NCBI GenBank assembly: GCA_026874595.1
Contig: CM049316.1
Span: 5,966,339 to 6,030,338, forward strand
Reading direction: 5' to 3'
DNA: 64,000 nt
Source of the DNA: Sipunculus nudus
Taxonomy: Eukaryota > Annelida > Sipuncula > Golfingiida > Sipunculidae
This document shows, piece by piece, positions 35,375 through 48,095 of the stretch. Made by a program: the position numbers and the translations under genes. Numbering within the stretch: position 1 is the first letter of the stretch; each line of letters starts with the position of its first letter. The notes under the pieces were generated by a model. It worked only from the letters and a program-made list of their open reading frames with translations, searched no databases and was not told the origin of the DNA.

Positions 35375-36081
35375 CTACAAACCAAAACCAACAGGTACGC
35401 AAAATGTGATTATGACAGCTGAGAAAACAAATCATACATATGTTTTTTCACAAGCAGGGTGCTAGTTAAGTTAATGAAGATATGTAAGCAATATGAATAT
35501 GGTTGGAATATCCTGATATTTTTAGTGTTTCTGTTTGACGGGCAGGTTTGTATGATTGTTAATAATTAATTTCAATAACAGTTGACCAATGAGTTAAAAT
35601 TATGATGCTCAGCTAATTGGTTTGGTTGATGATTAAGCCAAGAGCCAATAACAATAGCTGCACACAGTTGTTTGTTAATTGTTGAGCTGTGTTGTGGGAG
35701 GTTAGGACACTTAAAACACTTTACTATCAACACCATCCCTAAAATGTTATACAGGAGGCAAACAGGAACGTGATTACGCTGCTGTACTTGAGTTTGCTTT
35801 TTATCATCATCCACATGATGGATATAAATGTATATAGAACAAAATTAAACTGTCACACATCCATAAGCACAACAGCTAGAAAATGTTTAGCGATCACACC
35901 ACAGCCTCTATATATCAAAGTTGAAGCATAAGGGATATTTGAGAACACAATCGATATGAGTTTTTTTTTCTGCCATATCCTGCTGAAGGTGCAGATGTGA
36001 AACTCAGTATAATCCTGGAGATCAAATCACCTGACCTGTACAATGACTCCTGATATCCAACCCTACAACAAGAACTTTCAA
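35375..36081. other. ORC6 intron 2 start, no feature recognised
   Basis: No coding, RNA or repeat structure supported. Confidence 0.45.
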
Positions 36082-36387
36082 GTACAATATCTGCAAATCA
36101 TTGCAGAAGTTATTGTGAAAAAATTACCTTTCTTTATATGATGAACCAACTTCACAGATACGCAGTTTTTTATACTTTGTCTCATTGGCAGCGCATACAT
36201 GCTATTTATGCCCGTGATGTCCAATGACAAAAGGTAAATAACAACATATATATAAAGATCATTGAATTTCCACCATTTTGATGTTCTCCTGGGTCCTCAC
36301 CCTATTGTTAACACTGGCATGTTTAACATTGGCATGGGGGCTAAATATTCATGAGGGGGGGGGGGGGGCAATAGTAGACACACATAA

Positions 36388-36401
36388 ATATATATATATA
36401 T

Positions 36402-36482
<81 letters not shown>
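36388..36482. repeat. (TA)n microsatellite
   Basis: About 95 bases of TA with two TTG interruptions, preceded by a G run. Its partner in the opposite arm is at about 38,119-38,192. Confidence 0.9.
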
Positions 36483-36489
<7 letters not shown>

Positions 36490-36584
36490 TTATGTGGTTG
36501 ATATGGGGAGGGGGTAGTCTATTACAGTCTTGTACAGGAGAAAATACTAACTGTACATTTAGATAAATACTGGCACTCCTTATG

Positions 36585-38020
36585 TTTTTCCAATTCCCAT
36601 AAAATATCTCTGATTCTGCAGTAAGCTAATGCTAAACAATGGCTGCATAGCTTTAATTATCAAATGATCAAGTTACTATATTTCTCAGTCGTAATATCAC
36701 TTAATCAATCTTGTATGATAAAAATCAAAACATAGATATAACCACTGGTAAAATATAATGGCACCACAAAGCCATTCAAGATAATCAAGCTTGGCAAAAT
36801 TAAAAACAATCCATTCATTAATTACTGAGAAATGAGAGTTTTTGTATGAATTTAGTAGAGTAACCCTAGAGAAATATCATTTCATTCATTTTTTTTTACC
36901 TGTCTTCCACTTATTTCCACTAAAGGTTTATGCCATGCCCATGAAAAGAAAGCATTTCCTAGCCATATATATGCACGCCCACTATTTACTATCCCACTCT
37001 GTAAAACAGTGTAATACCGACACAATTTTAATTCTATTTGTCATTCCTGGAGACCTGTTTAATTGCTGGACTGCACACTTTCAGACTGGCAGCCTGCTGC
37101 TGGTATTCCATGTAACATTTATAAGGACATCTGTTGACATCTTCATAATTAATGATGTGCCCCTGTCAACAGTGCTTTTTGAGGAATATTGCTGTCATGG
37201 TAAAGGTTTATAGGCTGCAGGGGGACATTGATTAATTAAAAATAATAAGAATCAATTTCTTGAATTTCTAAGATTATGAATTAGTAAGTATAACACAGTG
37301 AACAAACATGTTTGGTTAATTGTTTAACAAGATTGCTCTGCCTGAGGATTTAATTGTGATGCTTATAAAACTATTATAAGTTTCTATATTTACCATAGTG
37401 CTCTTTGCATGCCTTAACACAAGTTTTGTATCAGAACGTGCAATTTTAACCTGTTATTCAACATGAAGTGGTTTAGAACTAAGCAGGATTTTTCATGTTT
37501 GATTCAGAACTGATAGTAGACTTGGAATGTCTAGCTAAGTACTTTGATTGGCATATTAGATAGGATTAAGGCCAAAAATGAAAAGGTGTGGTTCTCAGGC
37601 ACTTTTTTCAGAAATCACTGCTGGTGGTATTTTATTTTTGACCTTTTCTTGTATGTTTCAAGAAAAATATCATATGATCAGGGAAAGCACGAAAATAACA
37701 GTTTTTTTGGTAAACAGGTAAAAGCACTACATAACAAAGGAAATTGTATCAAAATTGTATTAGTTTATCTTCTTGAAAGAAGAAAAACAAAAAAAAAAGT
37801 TTGATGTTGGGGATTTAAATTGACGCAGGTGGTGCCTGAGAGCCATACCTTTTATTTTTTTGGCCATAATCTATACATTTTCTACTTAGTTTTATCAGGG
37901 CTCTGTTTCCATGATCCTGCCATATACTTACAAACACAGAATACATACATTGTCATTGTTATAATAGGTGGCCTGAGCTCCCCATTGACACGTTTGGGGG
38001 GTGGGGGTGGGGGGGACTGA
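36585..38020. other. Spacer of the inverted repeat
   Basis: It contains a 123-codon plus-strand frame (36,842-37,213; MYEFSRVTLEKYHFIHFF...) without recognised motif, rich in aromatic residues and likely chance. A segment at 37,703-37,745 (GTAAAAGCACTACATAACAA then AGGAAAT) recurs at 62,590-62,617 and could encode GKQVKALHNKGN. Confidence 0.4.
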
Positions 38021-38118
38021 CATAAGGAGTGCCAGTATGTATCTAAATGTACATTTAATTAGTATTTTCTACTCTACAAGACTGCAATATATAACCCCTC
38101 TATATATCAACCCTTTAA

Positions 38119-38184
<66 letters not shown>

Positions 38185-38192
38185 ATATATGT

Positions 38193-39527
38193 CACAGTGG
38201 AGATAACAATCAAGTGGGATTGGAAATTCCACTAGGCGAGATCTCAATTGGAATCTCCCCTAGGAGGGATCCCAATTGGGATCTTTACTGGCTTGAACCC
38301 AGCGGAACAATCGTAACCTCTCCTAGGAGAAATTAAAATCCCACTGAATATCCTCTTATATATCCTCTTAATATGTTTAGCCCAAAATGTGACATGAAAT
38401 GGGCAGTTATGTTGCCCATATATACATTATACTAGTATATAGTTATGTATATATTTATATAAATCTAGATTTCAATTAATAATATATGAATGTACATAAT
38501 ATGTACTAGGCTTTACATTATATTATTTTTTTATTACAAATTACATGAAAATATTTTAGAAACATGAAATATGAGTTACTGGTATTGGTAAGTTTCATTT
38601 AAATCTCATAGCTATGGCCCAATAATAACTTACCTAATTTAACCTTCAAAGTACTCTTTATGTACTCATTAACTGACCACACTGAGTCAGTAGTGTGTTC
38701 CTACTTTATAGGTTGTTTTTTTCAACTGCCTTATTAAATTTGTTTTGATCAGCTTTAATCTTTGTGAATCAAAGGACTATTACTGTTGGTCAAAATGGTG
38801 ACATATGAGTCAGAAGTACACTTTGTTTATCCATTTATTTTGAAATGATAAGCCTATTGGTATTTTGGTGGCATTTATACTATATATTATTAAAATATAT
38901 AAATATATATAAGTGAACCAATTATTACACATAGAAATCATTTAAACATTATTAAGATTTATTATTGCAACCTGCCATTAACATCAGTGTTCCATTAAGT
39001 TTTCTCAGATTTGAGATATATAGAATATTATAGTTTATACTTTTAAAGTATAATTACATCAAATATTGAAAATGCTTCAAGTAAATTATATTTTAATTGT
39101 GCCATGTTATCATTTTACTAATATGTTTATTATTAAATAATGTGTAGTGAATTATTCAAATGTTTTGTTACCATCTGAAAGGTGAAAATCGACAACAAAT
39201 TTCTTGGGCAAGCAGAATTGAGTGATTTTGCCCATATTTCATGAAATTGAAAAATATTAGCAAATAAATAACTTTTTTTCATGAAAATCTTGTTGTACTC
39301 TTAAACTGAATCTTATATCATTTGTCCCGGTAGGATTTCAAATTCACCTAGTAGGATTGGAAATTGCCCTAGTGGAATTTTAATTTCTCCTGGGAGATAT
39401 TACGATTGTGATTTCTACTTGGCTCAAGCCAGTGGAGAACCCAATGGTGATCTCTCCTAGGGGAAATCCTACTTGTGTTCTCACCTAGTGGAATTTCTAA
39501 TCCCACTGGATTGTAATCTCCACTGTG
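38193..39527. mobile_element. 1.34-kb TIR element starting CACAGTGG
   Basis: Left end CACAGTGGAGATAACAATC and inverted right end CACAGTGGAGATTACAATC. The inverted repeat extends about 155 bases (AGAAATTCCACTAGG, CCTAGGAGA.AT, GAGAAATTAAAAT on both sides). The interior (38,350-39,330) is AT-rich and noncoding. It lies within a TA/TG microsatellite, so target duplication cannot be read reliably. It is non-autonomous; the superfamily is unknown. Confidence 0.75.
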
Positions 39528-39565
<38 letters not shown>

Positions 39566-39871
39566 TTATGTGTGTCTACTATTGCCCCCCCCCCCCCCCA
39601 ATGAATATTTAGCCTCCCTGCCAATGTTAATCATGCCTATGTTAACAATAGGGCAAGTACCAAGGAGAACATCAAAATGGTGGAAATTCAATGATCTTTA
39701 TATATATGTAGTTATTTACCTTTTGTCATTGGACATCACAGGCATAAATAGCATGCATGCGCTGCCAATGAGACAAAGTATAAATAACTGCGTACCTGTG
39801 AAGCTGGTTCATCATATTAACAAAGGTAATTTTTTCACAATAACTTCTGCAATAATTTGCGAATATTGTAC

Positions 39872-41080
39872 ATAGAAACCCCTCACAAAGAAAAAGCCAA
39901 CCTTTGATATAAGTGAGACTGATTTCTATCAACATGGCCCCTCATGTCCACCTATTTTTTGCTAGGAAAATTTATATTTGTTTCATTTTGAACTAGGGAA
40001 AACATTTTTAATAAAGGATAGAAGATTAATGTACCTAGTTTTAAACAACGGAAATAAACACCTACTTTACACAGTCTTTAAGAAACAAAATAATTTTTGA
40101 ATATGAGAAATCAGTCTACATTTTAAAGCATATCAGCCCAACTTGTGGCAGTCATTGGTCCCATGCAAAAACAATTTCAGCTGATAGCTGCTGAATGAAT
40201 GCTGTCATAATAAATACTCTAAAAATATGACTAGGAAAAAAAAGGATGGCTACTCGCAATCATGCAGGGACACATCTGATCTGTCAGATCATTGAAACAA
40301 GTTAAAAAGTTATGAAACAAAAACTGGCAAATTATTGTTTGCCATATTCGGTTGTCAATACTATATGCAGCTATATAAGAAACTTTAAAAAAGTTAACAT
40401 TTTAAGAAATTTATCTGTAAAGTTGGTGGAACAGAGTATAGTCATTAATTTATAACCAGATAACCATCAAGTGGCTGGCACTGAGAACACAGCTGGAGGT
40501 TGATTTACATAGGCAGGTTGTAGTAGATACTGCCACCCAGGAGGAATTGACAGCCTTGAACAAGAAGGCAGCCTGGCTATAATTACATGATGAAAAACCA
40601 CTGTAATTTTACTTTTCTTTTGTATGGAAATGTCAGGCCCCACAGACCACAATGAGCTAGTCAGGTCCTTTGTTTGATTGTCACTATCCAAGCAGAATCA
40701 ATTACCTGTAGAATGATTTTGGTATACCTTGTTTCCTTGTTTAAATAAGCTCCCATTCAGCAGATGCTTCAGGGCCTTTTGAATCTATCAATACATACTA
40801 GGATGCAGAGTTTACTAACTCATTATGGTACATCCACATGAACAATTGATGTATGAAAAGTGGAATCATTAGTGAGCTGATAAAAAAAATCACAGGAAAT
40901 AAAAAATTTAGTACTTTTTGTGATAGCCAAAAACTCCATACAGTGAAATACTATAAACCCCCCCCTGCCAAAAAATAAATTGCAGCAAACTATAAGGCAT
41001 AATATATTCACTCTGTACAGAGGAATACTGGTATACCTTCCAATCTGTTGGCAATAATTTATAAATGAACCATGTATATT
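39872..41080. other. ORC6 intron 2, no gene recognised
   Basis: No supported coding or RNA signal. A short C run occurs near 40,961. Confidence 0.45.
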
Positions 41081-41084
41081 ATAA

Positions 41085-41420
41085 AAATACAGGTTGTGCC
41101 ACAAGTCTGCAGGATCTGATGAAACACTCGATGACCATCATGCATGGAAAGAATCATGGCAATCAATGCATCAGATATATAGATATTGGAGCCTTCGTAT
41201 CAAATGTTTTATTATTCTGGGAGCAAAAATCCCATTAAGTAATTTCAGGTGATCTAGGAATGGAAATTTTTCAAAGACCTCTCCTGATGTCAAGTTAGAA
41301 GATTCTAAGTGTAACAGTAAAGTTTTGTGCCCGTCTGACTTTCAGGGTGCTCCAAATCAGGATTTTAGCCCAAAGCTCCCAGAATATAGGTCACCAAGAC
41401 CTAATTTCAGGTTTCAAAGG
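41085..41420 (+). repeat. Isolated, diverged copy of the B-type core unit
   Basis: ACAGGTTGTGCCACAAGTCTGCAG... and later CTAATTTCAGGTTTCAAAGG match, with many changes, the ~335-bp units at 46.4-48.0 kb. Confidence 0.5.
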
Positions 41421-42306
41421 AGATTTGCCTTAAGTGAACTACTATGAATCAACACAAAAAATTAATCAGATTAATTTTTAAAATAAATTGAATGAAACCA
41501 TAAGGCATAATCTTGATAATGTGTTACTCTTTAAAGAGGAATCCCTTCTGATTTTATGGCAATATTTTATGAATGAATCATATATTGTAAAATAAAGTTA
41601 AAATGTTAAATATTTTTGCTCAAATAACTATAATGAAAACAGAAATACAATTACCGGTACCTGCAAAATATCTGAGTCACACAATTAGATATGTCATTGT
41701 AAAATTAAGCTTAAATTAAAGAAAAATTGCATCAAATTATTATAAACAATCAAAAGTACATCTTACAATATATTTTATTTATAAAGTAATATAGCAAGTG
41801 ACCCATGGGTCATGACGCTCAGCTGACTGGGAAGAGATTTGCAAAAGGAAATTTTATCATCTGAATTGTAGTATATAACCGTTCAACTGAAGCATCAAAC
41901 AGATTAACCAACAGGCTGAGATTGTGTCTGTATTAATATATCTCAAAAAGAGAGAAAAAATGCGTAAACTTTAAAAAAATATAGGTGGCTCCACCAGTCT
42001 GCAGAAACTAATAAAACACTTAATGGTCAATATCCATGCAAAGAAGCATGGTGGTCTCTGGATTAGTTGTTCAGATACTTCAGCTTTTGTATCAAATTAT
42101 TCTGAGGGATACTTTGGAGTCCTATAGCTTGAAGGATATGGGTAACAGAGACCTAATTTCAGGTTTCCACAGACACTTTTCATGGGCCTCCTTGCATGAC
42201 AAGAATGAAGATTCTAGGTCCAGTTGTTACAATTTGTACCCTGTTGACAGATAACCACATCTTTAAAGGTCTCAAAAATAGAGAAAATAATTTGTAAAAA
42301 TTTGAA

Positions 42307-45300
42307 ACAAGGCCTACAGGCCTAATGCGAACCTGTGCATTGGAAAATACACCAGGTATAATGCTTCAATGCTGGACCATGACTTCTCATGTATATGAAC
42401 AATGCAGGTACTAAACATTTTGAATAAGAAACAATTACACAAATATCACTGCTGAAATTCTGTCATGGGTGCACACAACACAACTAGGGACCCATGGGTC
42501 TCAACGCTCAGTTGAATTTGTCTATAAGGATATTTTGAAAGAAATTTTTCAGAATGACAGTCCTGTGACCTTAACCAATGACCTTGTAACACAAAATCTT
42601 AGAACTTAATATCCTTGAACTTGCTGCATTAAGATTATTGTAACAATCTTTTAAAGTGACCTTGACCTCTGACCAGATAACCTCAAATTCTACAGGTTTC
42701 CTCACTTTGGGCAAGTAAGCCATGTGTGAATGTTGGAAAGTTCAGGATGAAAAGTTTGATTTACAGTGCATCCACAATCTTTTTAAAGATGTGGCTTCTG
42801 TGACCTTCAACTTAGATCGCTGGACCCTGAAAATCAAAATGAATTTACATATGTGGTTGGTCATTATTAAATCAAGTTTGAAGCCAGTCTGTCTATCCAA
42901 AGCAGAATTATCATCCATAAAATAATTTGTGAATGGATGGGCCCTGTGACCTTGACCTATGACCCAAAAATCAAACAGAATCTTCCCCCAGTGGCAGGTT
43001 AGCAATATCTTGAAGATGGAAGGTTTGCGATGAAAAGTTTGGCTTTAAATGCATACTCATTCCTTTTAAGGATATGGGTCCTGTGACCTTGACCTTTGAC
43101 CGTTGGACCCCAAAATCAACATGGTTCTTACTTTAGTGGTGGGCCATTTATAAGTTACGTTTGAAACCAATATATCAAACTTAACTGGAGTTATCATCTG
43201 GAAACTTATTTGTGTGGATGGACGGATTGACAGACAGACAGACATAAAAATAGACAGACTTACAGACAGGGTGATTAGTATAGGGCATCCACTTGTGATC
43301 AATAAACACACCAGGTTTTGGGACACCAGATGTAATGACAGCTGAGAAACTGACATGATTGTTGTCATTTTATAGTAAATAAATAGAAAAATATTTGTTA
43401 ATACCTTAAGTCTGATGCATGGGGCTGACCACGCTTAGGTGAGAAAGGCAGTTGCCCCTGGTGAACTGTGACAAATTTGCTAGCTCAGGCTACTGCACTG
43501 AATGAACTCATGACCTGCACCTGGCTAGACTGGGTGAACTTTTGACCTGTATTTAGCTGAAATGAGTGAACTCTTGACCTGTTGCCTAATCTGATACAGT
43601 TGGCAGTCTGCCAAAGCTATAAATAGATTGGCTCCACATGCAGCCCTGAGGGGCATGACACCCATGAAGTGATCACACGGTGCCCATGAGGTGTTCACAT
43701 GTAATCCATGAGGGGATCACATGCCTTGTGCTTGGCTGCACTGACTGAACTCTTGACCTATATCTGGCTGCGCTGAATGAACTCTTGATCTATTGCCAAA
43801 TCTGAACTGTTGGCAGTTTCTTAACCTATGTAAATATACAGACACAATCTTGGCCTGTTGGCAAATCTGTTTACACATACTGAAAGAATTTGGCTAAAAT
43901 GCTTTTTTTTCAAGCTGAAATATTCATAAACTTTTTATCAAAATATCTAGAAAAATAAAATATTCAGTTCTTTCATTGTTAAAGGTCCAATAATTCTGCC
44001 AGAAAATCATTCAAGTAAACTTGAACAAAGGCCACCTAAGAATAATTTTTGTGCCATGTAACAGGAGTTATAATTGAAACAATAATTTTGTAGAAGAACA
44101 GTTTTGCAGTCCCCAGTTTGAATTAGACATAATAATGTCCATTAGACCAACTTAAGTTTTTCTGATATTATTGAAAGAACCATGTCCTATGATAATTCTT
44201 TTGAAAAATTGAACGATTCAACTTGACAGTTTCATCATAAACATTTTAAGCTGAAAGTGGCTAAAATTATGAGGTTTTTGCCCATAACAACAGGTCAATG
44301 TAGGTGGCACATCAAAATCTGCAACTTCAAATATGAGTCATGTGACCAACATTTGCACAATACTTGGTAATGCTAGCTTCTGTCATTTCTGAGATAACTA
44401 TGTCAGTATGCTTATATGGCCAAATGACCATTCGAATTCATTTAACACCACTAAAATTCATCAAATGCAAACCATTTGAACAAACTTGACAGTGCATGCC
44501 TCTGGGATCATATCTGTAAAATATTGAACAATTTGGCTGGACCATTTACAAGAAGACTTTTAAAGGATTTTCAGCTTTTCCCCGATAAAATCTAAGTAAA
44601 TGCAGATAACAAAAAACATAAGCTGAATCCCACAACATTTGATATGTGACAGATAATTGCATAAAATCTGGGGATGGTAGCTCCTGCAATTCCTGAGAAA
44701 TTAAGGGTTGATTTACAGATGACCAATGACCCCTGTACAAAAAAGGTCAATGCAGGTGGCGCCACCAATACCTGAATTTTATATACGACTCATGTGACAG
44801 ACACTGGCATAAAATTTGGTGATGATAGCTCTTGCCGTTTCTGAGATTGTCATTTAGTATGCTTTTTTGGACAGATGACTAGGTTCAACTTTCTGTAATT
44901 AGGCCAAAATTCACAGAACTTGAACCATTTGAACAAACGTGAGAGAGATGGTATAAAAGATTATTTCTGTGAAATATTGAACAAATTGGCTTGACAGTTT
45001 CAGAGGAGAAGATTTTTAAAGTTTTTTTTAGCTTTTTCTCTATAAAATCTAAGAAAATGCAGATTTTTTTTAGATGGCTAATTTTTTAAATTTCATGATG
45101 CTAGCTCCAGTCGTTTTTGAAATAGTATGGGTTAACATATACCTGTGATTGTAAACATTGCCTGGCATGAGGAAATTTAAAATAGTAAATCTACATTTTT
45201 TAAGTTTTTAAAAAACATTCTTGTCAATATTAACAATAGATAACCTGAAATCTAAATGTCTAGAGGCATGATGTAACGGATGCTGATAAACAGGTGCCAG

Positions 45301-46382
45301 AGTAGATGTATCTGCTTCACACAGCTAACATATATGGTAAAATGACTCAATTGAATCTTTATAATTTAGCCAAAATTCATTCTTTGGAACCATAAAAGAC
45401 AATTAATATAAGAATTATTCAGGGGATTATTCTTGTAAAATATTAAACAAATTGGCCTCAGTGGAGTCAGTAAAAAAACGTTTTACAGGTTTATAACTCA
45501 TATGGGAAAATACAGCAAAATGGCTAAGTTAAGCTTCCCATAACTCAGCCAAAAATCACTGAATCAAAACCATTTGAACAAACTTGAATTATCAACATCT
45601 AAGGATAAAAAATGTGTGAGATTTAAGAATTTGGCCCATTGGTTTTTGAGAAGTAGATCTTTGTAGCCACTGAGCTAAAATGGGCTGTTACAGCATATGA
45701 CTAAATTCAGCTTCCCGTAACTCAGCCAAAAATCACTGAACTGAGACCATTTGAACAAACTTCACAAAGCACTACCCTAGGATGATTTCTGTGCGATATT
45801 AAACAATTTGGCCATATTGTTTCAGAGAAGAAGTTTATTTGTAGCAGTCAGTATGATATGGGCACTGATGACCCCTGTACAAAAAAGGCCGATATAGGTG
45901 GCGCCACCGATACCTCAATTTCAGATATGACTCATGTGACCAACATTGGCATAAAATTTGGTGATGACAGCTTCAGCCATTTCTGAGATTGTAATTTTAG
46001 TATGCTTTTTTGGACAGATGACTAAGTTCAACTTCCTGTAACTCGGCCAAAAATCACCGAACTTAAATCATTCGAACTAACTTGAGAAAGGTTGTTCCGG
46101 GGATCATTTCTGTGAAATATTGGACAATTTGGCTGAATATTTTTAGAGAAGAAGATTTTTAAAGCTTTTTTTTGCTTTTTCCCTAAAAAATCTAAGACAA
46201 TGCAATTAGCCAAAAAATAAGCAAAATCCGATAGAGTTTTATAGATGACTAATTTTTTGCATAAAATTTGGTGATACTAACTCTTGCCGTTTTGAAGATA
46301 GGATGGGTTAACGTACAGACAACGGACGCACAGACGCCGGACAACGTCACACCATAGCATAAGCTCACAGGTTCGCTAAAAA
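42307..46382 (+). mobile_element. Hairpin/subterminal-repeat element A3 nested in B3
   Basis: It starts with two AGGCCT words and GCGAACCTGTG (42,310-42,337) and ends CACAGGTTCGCTAAAAA (46,366-46,382), preceded by ACGCACAGACGCCGG. Uninterrupted B units read ...TTTGAAAAATACAGGTTG across the point where A3 sits. The interior aligns with A2 in long blocks (e.g. 43,403-45,230 with 30,705-31,860, and 45,290-46,380 with 31,880-32,960). GGTGGCGCCACC is exact at 44,755 and 45,897. No transposase. Confidence 0.7.
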
Positions 46383-46385
46383 TAG

Positions 46386-48000
46386 AGGTGGTGCACCCAG
46401 ACTGCTGAAACTGATGGAACATGTCATGATCAATATGTATGCCAAAAATTATAAGCATTAGTGTTGTAGTTATTGAGATACTGGAGTTTTTGTATCAAAC
46501 TTTTCATTTTTCTGGGGGGTATTTTGGAGCCATACAGCTTAATAGATATGGGTAACAGAGACCTAATTTCAGGTTTCCATGGAGATTATTCATGGGTCTC
46601 CCTGTGTGTAAAGAATGAAGATTCTAGGTCCAGTTGTTATGATTTGTGCCATGTTAACAGATGTTCATATCTTTAAAGGTCTCAATAATAGAGAAAAAAA
46701 TTCGAAAAAAAGCCCCCAAAAAAAATACATGTGGTGCCACCAGGCTGCAGAAACTGATGAAACACTCCATGATCAATATCCATACAAACAATTATGGTGA
46801 TCTCTCCATTAGTTGTTCAGATACTTCAGCTTTTGTATCAAATTTTCCATTATTCTGAGCTGTACTTTAAAGTGCCATAGCTCAAAGAATATGGGTAACA
46901 GAGACCTAATTTCAGGTTTCCATGGAGACTTTTCATAGGTCGCCCTGTGTGTCAAGAATGAAGATTCTAGGTCCAGTCGTTACAATTTGAACCCTGTTGA
47001 CAGATAACTACATCCTTAAAGGTCTCAAAAATAGAGAAAAAAAAATTGTAAACATTTGAAAAATACAGGTTGCGCCACCAGTCTGCAGAAACTGATGAAA
47101 CATCTCATGATCAATATGTATGCCAAAAAATCATGACCATCAGTGATGTAGTTAATCAGATATTGAAGTTTTTTATGAAATTTTTTACTATTCTGGGGGG
47201 TACTTTGGGGCCCCATAGCTCGAAGAATATGGGTAACAAACACCTAATTTCTGGTCTCCATGGAGACTTTTCATGGGTCACCCTGTGTGTCAAGAATGAA
47301 GATTCTAGGTCCAGTCTTTACGATTTGTGCCCTGTTAACAGATGTTCACATTTTAAAGGTCTCAAAAATAGAGAAAACAATTGGTAAAAAATAAAAAAAT
47401 ACAGGTGGCGCCACCAGTCTGCAGAAACTGATGAAACATCTCATGATCAATATGTATGCCAAAAATCATGACCATCAGTGATGTAGTTAATGAGATATTG
47501 AAGTTTTTGCATGAAATTTTTCACTATTCTGGGGGGTACTTTGGGGCTATAGCTCAAAGGATATGGGTAACAGAGACCTGATTTCTGGTTTCCATGGAGA
47601 CTTTTCATAGGTCTCTCAGAATGTCAAGAATGAAGATTCTAGGTCCAGTCCTTACGATTTGTGCCCTGTTAACAGATGTCCACATTTTTAAAGGTCTCAA
47701 AAATAGAGAATAAAATTCGTAAAAAATAAAAAAATACAGGTAGCGCCACCAGTCTGCAGGAACTGATTGAACATCTCATGATCAATAGGTATGCCAAAAA
47801 TCATGACCATCAGTGATGTAGTTAATGAGATATTGAAGTTTTTGTATGGAATTTTTTACTATTCTGGGGGGTAGTTTTGGGCACCATAGCTCAAAGGATA
47901 TGGGTAACAGAGACCTAATCCCAGGTCTCCAAGGAGATTTTTCATGGACCTCTCTGGATGTAAAGTTAGAAGATTCCAGGTCCAGTGGTTACGATTTGTG
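46386..48000 (+). repeat. ~335-345-bp tandem core units of B3
   Basis: Five consecutive units begin AGGTGG.GCCACCAG.CTGCAGAAACTGATG and contain TTCTGGGGGGTA, ATATGGGTAACAGAGACCT, CAAGAATGAAGATTCTAGGTCCAG and end TTTAAAGGTCTCAAAAATAGAG (described in pieces). Adjacent units are very similar, suggesting recent amplification. Confidence 0.8.
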
Positions 48001-48095
48001 CCTTGTTAACAGACAGACGGCCGGATGGCCGGACGAACGACGGACAAAGAGTGATCGCTATAGCTCAGATGACTTACAGTCAGCTTAGCTAAAAA

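Larger units (their letters stand above)
36082..39871. repeat. Large inverted repeat (~0.5-kb arms), right arm interrupted
   Basis: The left arm (36,082-36,584) and right arm (38,021-38,192 plus 39,528-39,871) are reverse complements. Matching landmarks include GTACAATAT / ATATTGTAC, TTCACAATAACTTCTGC and its complement, CAATAGTAGACACACATAAA / its complement, and CATAAGGAGTGCCAGTAT / its complement. Each arm has a TA microsatellite in the same place; a 1.34-kb TIR element sits in the right one. The inner spacer is 36,585-38,020. It could be a foldback-type transposon with long TIRs or a local inverted duplication. Confidence 0.8.
41795..48095 (+). mobile_element. Hairpin element B3, split by element A3
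   Basis: The 5' end is GTGACCCATGGGTCATGACGCTCAGCTGA (a GACCCATGGGTC palindrome at 41,800-41,811, then GCTCAGCTGA). The 3' end has ACGGCCGGATGGCCGGACG then a hairpin at 48,061-48,091 (arms TAGCTCAGATGACT / AGTCAGCTTAGCTA) and AAAAA. The core is six ~335-345-bp units, each starting at a GGTGGCGCCACC-type palindrome (41,984; 46,386; 46,732; 47,067; 47,404; 47,739). Element A3 lies between the first and second units. No transposase. Confidence 0.7.

Noticed and set aside
36842-37213. 123-codon frame in the inverted-repeat spacer as a transposase
   Set aside because: No DDE, zinc-finger or helicase motif; composition fits chance in AT-rich DNA.
38193-39527. RAG/Transib element on the basis of CACAGTG ends
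   Set aside because: No nonamer with 12/23 spacing, no 5-bp duplication and no transposase; kept only as a curiosity.
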